From NCBI GenBank assembly GCA_041488095.1, contig JBGPOP010000007.1:1-64000 (forward strand): DNA of 64,000 nt, in the 5' to 3' direction. Positions 1 through 7,561 of this stretch are shown one piece after another. Origin of the DNA: DASYPQ01 sp041488095. Its GTDB lineage: Bacteria > Planctomycetota > UBA1135 > GCA-002686595. Each line of letters begins with the position of its first letter. The stretch's first letter is position 1. Below the pieces are notes generated by a model. It saw only the letters and a list, made by a program, of their open reading frames with translations. It had not been told where the DNA came from and did not search any database. A program made the position numbers and the translations under genes.

Positions 1-1
1 C

Positions 2-751
2 GACGATGGCACTGGCCCTGGACTGTACGCTGGCGGTAGCATCTTCACCATCGGTGGAATGACCGTGCGTCACATCGTCCGCTGGGATGGCACACGGTGG
101 TCGGCCCTGGGAGCCGGACTGAATGACTGGGTGCTCGCCCTGTCCGTGCACAACGACGGTCAGAGTGGCGCTGCGGATCTGTACGCGGGCGGTAACGTGA
201 CACAGGCTGGCGCCATTCCCTCAATCCACGTCGCCGAGTGGCACGGCTGCGCCGGGAGCGTGAACTCTTTCTGCTTCGGCGACGGCACCGTCGCCGCCTG
301 CCCCTGCTCCAACACCGGCAATTCACTGCGCGGCTGCAAGAACTCGAGCACGAACAGCCCCGGTGCACTCTTGCGGTCCACTGGCAACCCGGCGCTCGGC
401 AACGATACGCTCGTCTTCCACGCCACCGACGAGCTGCCCAGCTCGCTCACGATCTTCCTCCAGGGCAACGCCTTCGTCTCCACCTCGGCCAACTTCGGCG
501 ACGGCCTGCGCTGCGCGGGAGGCAGCCTGAAGCGCCTCTACGTGAAGACTTCGAGCGGAGGTGCGGCGAACGCTCCTGAGGTCGGCGATCCTGCTGTCCA
601 CGTCCGCTCCGCCGCACTCGGCGATTCGATCCTCCCGGGAACGATACGCTACTACCAGACCTACTACCGCGATCCCGATCCGAGCTTCTGCCCGACGCCC
701 ACGGGCAACACGTTCAATTCCACAAATGGGATGATAGTCGTCTGGCATTAG
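2..751 (+). CDS. C-terminal part of a secreted repeat protein with a Cys-rich C-terminal module (5' partial)
   Basis: The frame is open from base 2 and ends at TAG 749-751, so only the last 249 residues are present. The first part has a repeated phrase of the type LYAGGxxTxAG (LYAGGSIFTIGG, LYAGGNVTQAG), as seen in beta-propeller-like cell-surface proteins. The last ~155 residues form a separate module with CPCSNTG, GCKNSS, RCAGGSLKRLY, VRSAALG and YYRDP. The same module ends the RCC1-like protein at 33250-35565. Four or more conserved cysteines and the partner's signal peptide suggest an exported protein. The function is unknown. The gene lies just outside the left end of the mobile region. 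Confidence 0.8.
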   Translation, partial: DDGTGPGLYAGGSIFTIGGMTVRHIVRWDGTRWSALGAGLNDWVLALSVHNDGQSGAADLYAGGNVTQAGAIPSIHVAEWHGCAGSVNSFCFGDGTVAACPCSNTGNSLRGCKNSSTNSPGALLRSTGNPALGNDTLVFHATDELPSSLTIFLQGNAFVSTSANFGDGLRCAGGSLKRLYVKTSSGGAANAPEVGDPAVHVRSAALGDSILPGTIRYYQTYYRDPDPSFCPTPTGNTFNSTNGMIVVWH

Positions 752-1452
752 CACAGGTTCAATCGAGCCCGTTGGAAGGTAAGACACACGCGGTGAGTCC
801 CTGAGGGCACGCTAGGCACCTGCACTGAGTCTCCGTAGGATCCCCGCCACCTGCGCGCTGGTCCAATTTGCTGAGAGGTGTTCGGTAGTGCCCGAGTGAG
901 GTCCGATTTCCTACATCATGCGACTGCTCGAGTTCCTCGCAGGTTCCCCGCGATCGAGGTCGTCTGCCACTGGAAATGCGCCGGCTCGGCCCGCCCTGCA
1001 CGGAACCTGCATCCAACCTGCATCGTTTTCGGCGTTTCGGCGGGACGGCCGCGAGTAGCCCGCTGACGCAGGGCGCGCAGCGGTAAAGACTTGGGGCGTT
1101 TAGCGCTCCATTTGGGCGCGGCCGTTGCACGGTCGCAGGAAGTTTGAGCACTTGCGGTCTCAACCTGCATCCAACCTGCATCCAAACTTCCATGCCTCTG
1201 GTCCAGGAGTTCCCCGGAGCTTCCCCGCTGGTTCCCCGAGCGACGGCTAATGCGCTTAGCGCCAGACGCACCAGGATTCGATTAGGCGAGAGCGGCTGTC
1301 GGACGTACTGCTCGTAGGTCTTGTAGTGCGACGCGCCCGTGGCTAGGTTACGGGCCTCAGCACGACAATCAGTTCTAGCCGCACGCAGCCCTCCAAGTAA
1401 CCCCCTCCAAGTCCGCGCGGCACAATCGACCTCAGGGTCGGGGAGATGGGGT
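752..1452. other. Non-coding stretch, probable left border region of the mobile element
   Basis: About 700 bases without a convincing gene. It contains two pairs of tandem 11-bp repeats (listed separately) and several short GTTCCCC-type strings between about 940 and 1240, one of which (1229-1241, TGGTTCCCCGAGC) differs by one base from the tRNA-end string at 28245-28257. Open frames here have no recognisable protein features. Confidence 0.6.
1004..1183. repeat. Two pairs of tandem 11-bp direct repeats (AACCTGCATCC)
   Basis: Head-to-tail copies of AACCTGCATCC occur at 1004-1014 and 1015-1025 (last base G), and again at 1162-1172 and 1173-1183. The two pairs are 158 bp apart, in the same orientation, in non-coding DNA at the edge of an element that encodes tyrosine and serine recombinases. 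Recombinase arm sites or regulator-binding sites are plausible, but neither is shown by the sequence. Confidence 0.6.
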
Positions 1453-2760
1453 TTGGACAACTCGAAGACAGGTGGCCTGACGATCACGCGCGTTTCGCTG
1501 AGCGCGCTCCACCTGGACCCGGCCAATGCCAGGAGCCACGGCGAGCGGAACCTCGAGACGATCCGGGGGAGCCTCACGCGCTTCGATCAGGTCGAGCCCC
1601 TGGTCGTCCAGGCGGGCACGGGCCGGATCATCGGCGGCAACGGCCGCTACCAGGCCATGCAGGCCATGGGCTGGACCCACTGCGAAGTGGTCGAGGTCGA
1701 GGTCAGTGACGTCGAGGCCACGGCCCTCGGGATCACCCTGAATCGGACGGCTGAGCTGGCCGGGTGGGATCTTCCTTCTCTCGCGAGCCTCCTCGAATCC
1801 CTGCGGGCCGAAGGCGCGCTTGACGGGGTCGGCTACACCAACGAGGAGATCGACGAACTGCTGGCCGACCTCGACACGGGCGGCGGCGCGCTGATCGACG
1901 ATCCCGGTCCCGGGGAGCCGCCGGCGAACCCGACCACCCGGCACGGGGATCTCTGGATCCTTGGCGAGCACCGCCTGCTCTGCGGCGACTCGACGAAGCC
2001 TGCGGACATCCAGCGCGTGCTCGCCGGCGAGAAGGCCGCGCTGCTCTCCTCGGACCCCCCCTACTGCGTCAACTACACCGGTAACGACCGGCCGATACAC
2101 GACGGCAAGCCCTCGGGCAAGGACTGGTCGGCGCTCTACCGCGAAATCGACATCAAGGATCTCGGCGTCTTCATGGACGGCGTGTTCACGGCGTGCCTGC
2201 CGGAGATCACCGACAACGCGGCCGTCTACATCTGGCACGCGCACGTGCAGCAGCCGACGATCGCGGCCGCGTTCGAGCGTCACGGACTCCTGCTCCACCA
2301 GATCCTCGTCTGGGTGAAGCCGACCGCGACCTTCGGTCATTGCTTCTACAGATGGCGACACGAGCCGTGCGCGTTCGGTTGGAAGAAGGGCAACAAGCCC
2401 AAGCACGGCTACGGCGACAAAGAGACGGTTTGGGAGTGCGACTGGGAGGGCAAGTCGCGCGTCGTCGGCAACGAACATCCAACTCAGAAGCCCACGCGCC
2501 TCTTCGAGATTCCGATGGAGCAGCACACGCAGAAGGGAGCGATCGTGCTCGAGCCGTTCTCCGGTTCCGGCAGTCAGTTGATCGCAGCAGAGCGGCTTCT
2601 GCGTCGCTGCCGCGCCGTGGAGATCAGCCCGGCCTTCGTGGACGTGGGCGTGCGGCGCTGGCAGGAGGCAACAGGCAACGAGGCCGTGCTTGAAGGCAAC
2701 GGCCAGACCTTCGCGTCAGTCAGAAACGAGCGGCACACGCCGCAGGACTCCCAGTCATGA
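1453..2760 (+). CDS. ParB-like nuclease domain fused to a DNA N4/N6 methyltransferase
   Basis: The N-terminal ~90 residues form a ParB/Srx-type domain (SLSALHLDPANARSH, then IIGGNGRYQAMQAMGW). They are followed by a beta-class amino-methyltransferase: catalytic DPPY at about residues 201-204, SAM-binding EPFSGSGS near 367 and a terminal EISPAFVDVGVRRW. DPPY indicates methylation of adenine N6 or cytosine N4. Such fusions are typical of phages and integrated elements. I favour the TTG at 1453 because GGGGAG lies about 8 bases upstream and homology-like sequence starts soon after; an ATG 114 bases earlier adds residues that look like non-coding translation. The stop overlaps the next start (ATGA), so the gene heads an operon with the two terminase-like genes. 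The target sequence is unknown. Confidence 0.88.
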   Translation: MDNSKTGGLTITRVSLSALHLDPANARSHGERNLETIRGSLTRFDQVEPLVVQAGTGRIIGGNGRYQAMQAMGWTHCEVVEVEVSDVEATALGITLNRTAELAGWDLPSLASLLESLRAEGALDGVGYTNEEIDELLADLDTGGGALIDDPGPGEPPANPTTRHGDLWILGEHRLLCGDSTKPADIQRVLAGEKAALLSSDPPYCVNYTGNDRPIHDGKPSGKDWSALYREIDIKDLGVFMDGVFTACLPEITDNAAVYIWHAHVQQPTIAAAFERHGLLLHQILVWVKPTATFGHCFYRWRHEPCAFGWKKGNKPKHGYGDKETVWECDWEGKSRVVGNEHPTQKPTRLFEIPMEQHTQKGAIVLEPFSGSGSQLIAAERLLRRCRAVEISPAFVDVGVRRWQEATGNEAVLEGNGQTFASVRNERHTPQDSQS

Positions 2761-3341
2761 ACAAGAAGCTCCCTCCCGAGGCGTACGCGTTCTACATCTC
2801 CCTTGGCCCGGCAGACCGCAGCTACGAAGCCGTCGCAACGAAGTTCGATGTGTGCGAGCGGACCGTTGCGGACGCAGCCAAACGTGAAGGCTGGCAGGAA
2901 CGGATCGTCGACCAAGAGCGTCGTGCGCGCGACCGCGTGGACGAGAAGGCGGTCGAGACGCTCGCCCAGATGAGCGAGCGGCACCTCAAGGTTTTGAAGT
3001 TCATGCAGGGGAAGGCGATCGAGACCATGAAGGAGCGACCCCTCGACTCGTGCATGGATGCGATGAAGGCGTTCGTCCTGGCGATCGACAAGGAGCGGCT
3101 GATTCGCGGCGAGCCGACCGATCGCACCGAGAACCTTTTGGAGACCTACCGGCACGAGTTCGAACGCTGGATGACGCCGGTGGAGCCAAAGGCCGATCCG
3201 ACCGCCCAGGACGGTGGCGAGCCGCAGCCTGCCGAACAGGCAAGCGCCGACGAGCCGGCGGACGCCGAGGAGCCGAGCGCAGAGGACGAAGCTCCTCCCG
3301 AGGACGAACCGCGTGCAGAAGAGCCCGGCGCGGAAGCTTGA
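2757..3341 (+). CDS. Terminase small-subunit-like DNA-binding protein
   Basis: 194 residues. The N-terminal part has a probable helix-turn-helix (SYEAVATKFDVCERTVADAAKREGW, given here as about residues 22-46) that resembles the DNA-recognition domain of phage small terminases and Terminase_5-like proteins. Residues ~50-130 are charged and helical. The last 50 residues are an acidic Glu/Ala/Pro-rich tail. The start overlaps the stop of the methyltransferase gene, and the gene's end overlaps the terminase-like ATPase, so the three are probably co-translated. The assignment rests on the HTH and on its position directly before a terminase-like ATPase; a generic regulator is the alternative. Confidence 0.6.
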   Translation: MNKKLPPEAYAFYISLGPADRSYEAVATKFDVCERTVADAAKREGWQERIVDQERRARDRVDEKAVETLAQMSERHLKVLKFMQGKAIETMKERPLDSCMDAMKAFVLAIDKERLIRGEPTDRTENLLETYRHEFERWMTPVEPKADPTAQDGGEPQPAEQASADEPADAEEPSAEDEAPPEDEPRAEEPGAEA

Positions 3342-4269
3342 CAAGGAGCGGTTGTTCGAGGACCTCGACTACGATCCGCATCCTGGGCAACTGCTCGTCC
3401 ACCGCTCGCAAGCTCGCCATCGAGTCTTGGCTTGCGGGACGAGATGGGGAAAAAGCACCTGCGCGAGCGCGGAGGCGATCGTCGCGCTGCTGCTGCCCTG
3501 CGACAGAGCGCTCGGCTGGCTCGTCGCGCCCACCTACGACTTGGCGCAGCGCATCATGCAACGCGTCGTGGAGGTCGTCGTCACGAAGCTCAAGCACCGC
3601 GTTCGTGAGATCGATCCGCGCCACCAGAGAGTCATTCTGACCAACCTCGCCGGTGGAGTGTCCGAGCTGCGCGGGAAGTCGGCCGATCAGCCGGTCGGGC
3701 TATTGGGAGAGGCCCTCGACTTCCTCATCGTCGATGAAGCCGCGAAGCTGCGCCGCGAGGTCTGGGAGGAGATGCTCTCGCCCCGGTTGATCGATCGACG
3801 GGGCTGGTCGCTGCTCTTGTCCACGCCGGCGGGAGGGGGGTGGTTCCACGAGGCGTTCCGGCGGGGACAGAGGAACCGGGATTCGGAATGCGAGTCTTGG
3901 GCGCTGCCCTCGCGCGACAACCCTCACATCGATCCTGCGGTCATCGAGGCCGAGCGCACGCGGCTGGGGCCAGAAACGTTCGCACAGCAGTACGAGGCGG
4001 AGTTTCTCGGCGTGCCGAGGGAGCCCTGCCTCACCTGCGGCGGGCCGCGGGAGGACGTTCCGGGAGAGATCACCGCTCCCGAAGGGGAACAGGAGGACAG
4101 CTTCTTTCCTCGCTGCCCCGAGTGCGAGATGTTCGTGGACGCGGAGGGCAGGTGCATCGTGAAGAAGCTCGGCGGATCACACGGCTGGCTCCACATTCAC
4201 CGACCGTGGTCGGACCCTCCGTCGGTCGTGATCTATTCCTGGCACACGCCTGGGGCGGATGGCGGGTAG
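3313..4269 (+). CDS. Terminase large-subunit-like ATPase with C-terminal zinc ribbon, no nuclease domain
   Basis: 318 residues from the GTG at 3313, which lies inside the end of the previous gene behind a GAGG-type ribosome site. The ATPase half is clear: Walker A-like GTRWGKS at residues 42-48, a hydrophobic strand followed by VDEA (about 140-143) as Walker B, a coupling motif LLSTPAGG and the typical end FAQQYEAEFLG. A normal large terminase (450-600 residues) then continues into an RNase H-like nuclease. Here two CxxC pairs (CLTC, CPEC) in a zinc-ribbon-like segment follow and the protein stops. No portal, capsid or tail gene follows. It is either a packaging motor that borrows a nuclease or an ATPase with another role in the element. 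Confidence 0.8.
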   Translation: MQKSPARKLDKERLFEDLDYDPHPGQLLVHRSQARHRVLACGTRWGKSTCASAEAIVALLLPCDRALGWLVAPTYDLAQRIMQRVVEVVVTKLKHRVREIDPRHQRVILTNLAGGVSELRGKSADQPVGLLGEALDFLIVDEAAKLRREVWEEMLSPRLIDRRGWSLLLSTPAGGGWFHEAFRRGQRNRDSECESWALPSRDNPHIDPAVIEAERTRLGPETFAQQYEAEFLGVPREPCLTCGGPREDVPGEITAPEGEQEDSFFPRCPECEMFVDAEGRCIVKKLGGSHGWLHIHRPWSDPPSVVIYSWHTPGADGG

Positions 4270-4318
4270 TCGTAGCTCGTGCCGCTCGCATGCAGCGTGT
4301 GCGCCTGGATCGGAGGGC

Positions 4319-4537
4319 TCACTTCACGTCGAGGTACTTCATCACCGTCCCGAGCAGGTGGGTGTAGTCCCCGCTCGACGCCTCGGCCAAGAACGCGTCG
4401 CGTTCCGCCTTGGTCCAACCAGCGGCCGTCAGTACGCGCATCACCGCGCCTAGGACCGCGAACGCGTTACCGTCGGTTCCGACGAGTCGCACGCGGGGGC
4501 GGGGGCGGTCGGGGCTGGGTTCGCTAGGGGCGATCAT
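4319..4537 (-). CDS. Small conserved mobile-element protein, function unknown
   Basis: 72 residues. After a Pro/Arg-rich start it contains VRLVGTDGNAFAVLG and then a helical part ending ASSGDYTHLLGTVMKYLDV. This pattern (GxDGNAF...SGDYxHLL) recurs in small proteins of phages and integrated elements, as far as I recall. The ATG at 4537 follows AAAGGG and lies inside the preceding gene (14-base overlap), so the two minus-strand genes form a small operon converging on the terminase-like gene. Confidence 0.7.
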   Translation of the reverse strand: MIAPSEPSPDRPRPRVRLVGTDGNAFAVLGAVMRVLTAAGWTKAERDAFLAEASSGDYTHLLGTVMKYLDVK

Positions 4538-4757
4538 GATCAGCCCTTTCGCGTCGCGCGATCGCCTCGCAGCACTCGCATGCGATCGGCCGTCCCAGCT
4601 CGCGCTCGAAGGCAGCCGCTTCACGCGGGGTGACTTTCCTCCAACGCTCCCACACCCAGGTATCGCTTCCCCGGTAGGGCGCGTGGCCCGGCAGCGAGCA
4701 GCCGGTCTGGCCGCGCTCGCTCCACAGAAGTTCAGGCTTCTTGGTCGTCGTCGTCAT
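4524..4757 (-). CDS. Small Cys-containing mobile-element protein, function unknown
   Basis: 77 residues from an ATG preceded by a strong AAGGAGA ribosome site. It contains a central WVWERW segment and a C-terminal CECC cluster (about residues 60-63), with one further Cys at residue 20, so metal binding is possible. It is the first gene of a two-gene minus-strand operon and overlaps the second. It is divergent from the integrase-like genes across a 260-base intergenic region that must hold both promoters. No family name is recognised. Confidence 0.65.
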   Translation of the reverse strand: MTTTTKKPELLWSERGQTGCSLPGHAPYRGSDTWVWERWRKVTPREAAAFERELGRPIACECCEAIARRERADHDRP

Positions 4758-5019
4758 CGTGATTCTCCTTCGCGCGGGGGAATCCCGGCGCGTCCACAGC
4801 AGGGCTCGGGATGGGGAATGAGCCAAGGGAAACCTCTGGAATCGACGAGCGTGATGGGCATCGCATGCAGGTCGTGTGCCTGCGGGGTAGGGAACTTCTG
4901 CGCGGTGCGTCCAAGCACAACTGAAGCACTCGGAATCCAGGCGAGCCTCCTCCCTCGTGCCGCGATCCGAGCGCTGATGCACCTCGCCGCGATGGTGCGG
5001 CGCATTCAAGGAGAACGCG

Positions 5020-5520
5020 ATGACAAGGAAGAAGACGAAGGCGGACGCCGCGCAGGCCGACGCCGTGACCACGACGACCGAGATCCCGATCGAGAGCCCG
5101 GTCGAGACGACAACCGCAGTGGAGGAGCCCGCGCCCGAGGCGGCGCTCCCGAAGAAGGGGAAGAAGGGATCGAAGAAGAAGGCGACCGCCGACGTCACGA
5201 CGCTCGCCGATCTCGCCGCGGGCTACCTCGCGCACATGGAGGAGGTGGGCAAGAGCGACGGGACGATCTCCAGCTACCGGATGGAACTGAAGACGGCGGC
5301 AGCCGAGCTGGGCGAGGAAACCCCGATTGCGGACCTCACGCCCGGGCGCGTGCAGACGTTCTTCGATTCCGTGCGCGTCACGAAGCTCCGTAGCGGCCGC
5401 GCCAAGGCCAAGCCCTCGATCGACAAGACCCGCCGCGTGCTGCGCCTCGCGCTGACGTGGGCGGTCGAGGCGGGACTGATCGAGAAGGCCCCGCTGCCCG
5501 AGCCTGTCCCGGCGAAGTGA
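5020..5520 (+). CDS. Integrase core-binding-domain protein without a catalytic domain
   Basis: 166 residues with an AAGGAGA ribosome site 8 bases before the ATG. The first ~55 residues are a Lys- and Glu-rich low-complexity arm (KKGKKGSKKK). Residues ~60-160 form a SAM-like core-binding domain of tyrosine recombinases (TLADLAAGYLAHMEEVGKS, then TPGRVQTFFDS and RVLRLALTWAVEAGLIE). The protein ends exactly where the catalytic domain would begin, so none of the R-K-H-R-H-Y residues is present. A complete recombinase follows 84 bases downstream. It may bind core sites and modulate integration or excision. Because it starts and stops cleanly and has a good ribosome site, it does not look like a decayed gene. 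Confidence 0.75.
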   Translation: MTRKKTKADAAQADAVTTTTEIPIESPVETTTAVEEPAPEAALPKKGKKGSKKKATADVTTLADLAAGYLAHMEEVGKSDGTISSYRMELKTAAAELGEETPIADLTPGRVQTFFDSVRVTKLRSGRAKAKPSIDKTRRVLRLALTWAVEAGLIEKAPLPEPVPAK

Positions 5521-5534
5521 TCGTTTGACAGAAG

Positions 5535-5569
5535 GAGGGCCGGCCCAAGGAGGAGAAGGGCCGGCCCTC
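5535..5569. promoter_or_regulatory. Perfect 12-bp stem-loop with a Shine-Dalgarno-like loop
   Basis: GAGGGCCGGCCC (5535-5546) and its exact complement (5558-5569) flank an 11-base loop AAGGAGGAGAA. The hairpin sits between the core-binding-domain gene and the full recombinase. There is no U-tract, so it is not a canonical intrinsic terminator. The loop resembles a ribosome site, but the next start codon is 35 bases beyond the stem. Confidence 0.7.
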
Positions 5570-5603
5570 AACGTAACGCTCTCCCTCAACTGACGAGGTA
5601 AAC

Positions 5604-6482
5604 ATGAGACTGGAAGAGGCTCTTTCAAGGTACCTGACACAGATCAAGGCCGACGGGCGCTCGCCGCACACGGCAGGGCAGTACCGCAGGCACATCACGC
5701 TCCTGGCCGCGTGGCTGCGCGGTCGGGGACACGGCGGGGAGGTCGAGGAAATCGACCACGAGACGCTGGCCCAGTTCCTCGCGTCGGACGCGGCACGCAC
5801 GCGGCCCGATGGCAAGACGAAGAAGGCGGCATCAACGAACGCGCTGCGCACGTCGCTGCGGACGTTCTTCCGCTACGCCCACGAGGCGGGGTACACGCGC
5901 AGCAACCCCGCGCGGCTGATCCGACGCGCGCTCTGCGGGGTGCCGCCGCCACGGGCGATGAGCGACGAGGAGCAAGGACGGCTCCTGCTCGCGCTCGCTC
6001 AGGGCAAGGGACGCATCGCCGAGCGCGACCACGCGCTCTTCGCCCTGATGCTCGGAAGCGGCATCCGCCTCGGCTCGGCTCTCGCCCTGGAGACGCGCGA
6101 CGTGGATCTCGAACGCGGCGAGCTGACGCTGCGGTGCACGAAGGGCGACGTGCCCACGAGCGTGCCCCTGTCGCGCGCCGTGCGCGAACACCTGCGTAGC
6201 TACATCAACGGTAGGGGAGACGGTCCCCTCTTCACCGGCCGCGACGGGGGCGCGATGTGCGCGCGACACACGCAACGGCGGCTGGCGATCTGGTGCCAGC
6301 GGGCGGGGGTCGGGCGCCGAATCTCGCCGCACGACTTGCGCCACTCGTTCGCCATCCGGCTCTACCGCAGGACCCGCGACCTGCTTCTCGTCCAGCAGGC
6401 GCTGCGGCACCGCTCCATCGCCTCCACGACGGTCTACGCCCGGTGCGACGAGGGGCGGCTGCGGGAGGTGCTCGCGTCGTAG
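5604..6482 (+). CDS. Tyrosine recombinase (XerC/XerD/phage integrase family)
   Basis: 292 residues, the normal size for XerC/D-type enzymes. Residues 1-110 are the SAM-like core-binding domain. The catalytic domain shows a full set of active-site residues: R155 (GSGIRLG), K180 (CTKGD), H243 and R246 (SPHDLRHSFA), H269 (LRHRS) and the nucleophile Y278 (TTVYAR). It probably integrates and excises the element, with the tRNA-Asn 3' end as candidate target. GACGAGGT lies a few bases before the ATG. It follows the core-binding-domain gene after a strong hairpin. Confidence 0.93.
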   Translation: MRLEEALSRYLTQIKADGRSPHTAGQYRRHITLLAAWLRGRGHGGEVEEIDHETLAQFLASDAARTRPDGKTKKAASTNALRTSLRTFFRYAHEAGYTRSNPARLIRRALCGVPPPRAMSDEEQGRLLLALAQGKGRIAERDHALFALMLGSGIRLGSALALETRDVDLERGELTLRCTKGDVPTSVPLSRAVREHLRSYINGRGDGPLFTGRDGGAMCARHTQRRLAIWCQRAGVGRRISPHDLRHSFAIRLYRRTRDLLLVQQALRHRSIASTTVYARCDEGRLREVLAS

Positions 6483-6575
6483 TGCGCCCCAGTCTGAGCC
6501 CTGCACCACGGCAGCGCGGGGGTGGGCCGCTCGAATCCCCAAAGCCCCACGCCAGCATCTTCCGATGAGTTCACC

Positions 6576-6803
6576 ATGCTCAGCTTCGGGGTGTTGATCG
6601 ACGCGGTCGCTCTTGTGCTCGGAGTCCTCTGGTGCCGGGCCATGGCCAGGCGCTGTCGGAGCGATTTCGATGAGCTGCGGGAGGCGGCAAGTGTCCGCAA
6701 GTGCATGACGATCGCGGCCCTGTGGGGAGTCACCTGCGTTGTCCTGTGCATCGTGGTAGGCACGTCGATCGGGATCGTGCGGGGAATCACCGCCGGGCTT
6801 TGA
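6576..6803 (+). CDS. Small two-TM membrane protein, hypothetical
   Basis: 75 residues with two hydrophobic segments (about 3-20 and 48-70) separated by a charged Arg/Asp/Glu-rich loop. No family is recognised and the ribosome site (GATGAG) is weak. It is supported mainly by this regular hydrophobic pattern and its position just after the recombinase. Confidence 0.35.
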   Translation: MLSFGVLIDAVALVLGVLWCRAMARRCRSDFDELREAASVRKCMTIAALWGVTCVVLCIVVGTSIGIVRGITAGL

Positions 6804-6880
6804 GTTAGCCCAGGTCCACGACCGTTCGCGCGACGATCGATTGGGGTCGGCCGCGCGAGGTCCTAGCCTCGCAGGATCGA

Positions 6881-7183
6881 ATGCCTCGACCCCAGGGGCG
6901 TACACTGCGCTCCAAGGCAGATCCTGTGGCCATCAAGTTCAGGCCGAGCTACGAGTACATGTCCGGCGCGCTCCTCTGGACGATCGCGAACGGTGTCGTT
7001 CTGCTGGTCCTCAGCGCCCTTACGGCCGAGTCCACCGCGACAAGGTTGGGCCTGCTCGCTGCTACGGTTGTCCTGCTCGTGGTCTTCTACCGAATCTGGC
7101 GGGCGAGCGAAGATGCAACAAGATGGGTAGCCGTAATCCTCGCGGTCGTGGGCATTCCCCTCCTGTGGTCGCGTTTCCACTAG
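6881..7183 (+). CDS. Small membrane protein with three predicted TM segments, hypothetical
   Basis: 100 residues: a basic N-terminus, then three hydrophobic segments (about residues 31-48, 55-70 and 82-97) typical of a small integral membrane protein. A GTG at 6926 (start VAIKFRPSYEY) is an alternative start. No function can be assigned. With the preceding small membrane protein it may be cargo or superinfection-exclusion-like; that is a guess from position only. Confidence 0.4.
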   Translation: MPRPQGRTLRSKADPVAIKFRPSYEYMSGALLWTIANGVVLLVLSALTAESTATRLGLLAATVVLLVVFYRIWRASEDATRWVAVILAVVGIPLLWSRFH

Positions 7184-7561
7184 CATCGGACGTGCTCACT
7201 GGCAGAACGCGTCGCGGCCCCTCGATCGCCTCGGCCTCCGTCTGCGCCCGGACCGGTCGGACCGGTCGGAAGGGCCTTTGGGAAGTCCTTCAGAAGAGGC
7301 CGCCAGCCGGAACAGGTGGGATCTAGCCGCTAGCCGTCCACCCATGGCGTCTTCGTAACCTCCTTCCTCTAGCGACGTACCGGCACAACGCCCGTGTTTT
7401 CGGAGGATCGCTTATCGCGCTCCGCCTACGCTTGGCCGCCGAGGAGAGGCATCAGGTGATGAGCACGCAGAGTTCCCGTTGCAGATTCGTGCGCTCGTTG
7501 ATCGCGAGAGGCGGTGCTCGCCGACGCCAAGGACGTAGCCGAGGCTGAAAAGGTAGGGATC
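7184..7561. other. Non-coding stretch between membrane-protein gene and unknown gene
   Basis: About 380 bases in which I see no gene. The only notable sequence is a short tandem of GACCGGTCGG at 7251-7270. Promoters for the following gene should lie here but no clear -35/-10 pair is visible. Confidence 0.4.

Noticed and set aside
1229..1241. TGGTTCCCCGAGC as left attachment site of the element
   Set aside because: It differs by one base from 28245-28257, but GTTCCCC-like strings occur several times nearby and no 230-bp arm flanks it, so the match may be chance.
4754..5005. Minus-strand frame of 83 codons whose stop overlaps the ATG of the small gene at 4757
   Set aside because: The ATGA overlap is suggestive, but the translation has no domain-like pattern and no ribosome site, and the region must hold two divergent promoters.
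7251..7270. Tandem GACCGGTCGG as an operator
   Set aside because: Only two short units in GC-rich DNA, with no phasing to a promoter or gene start.
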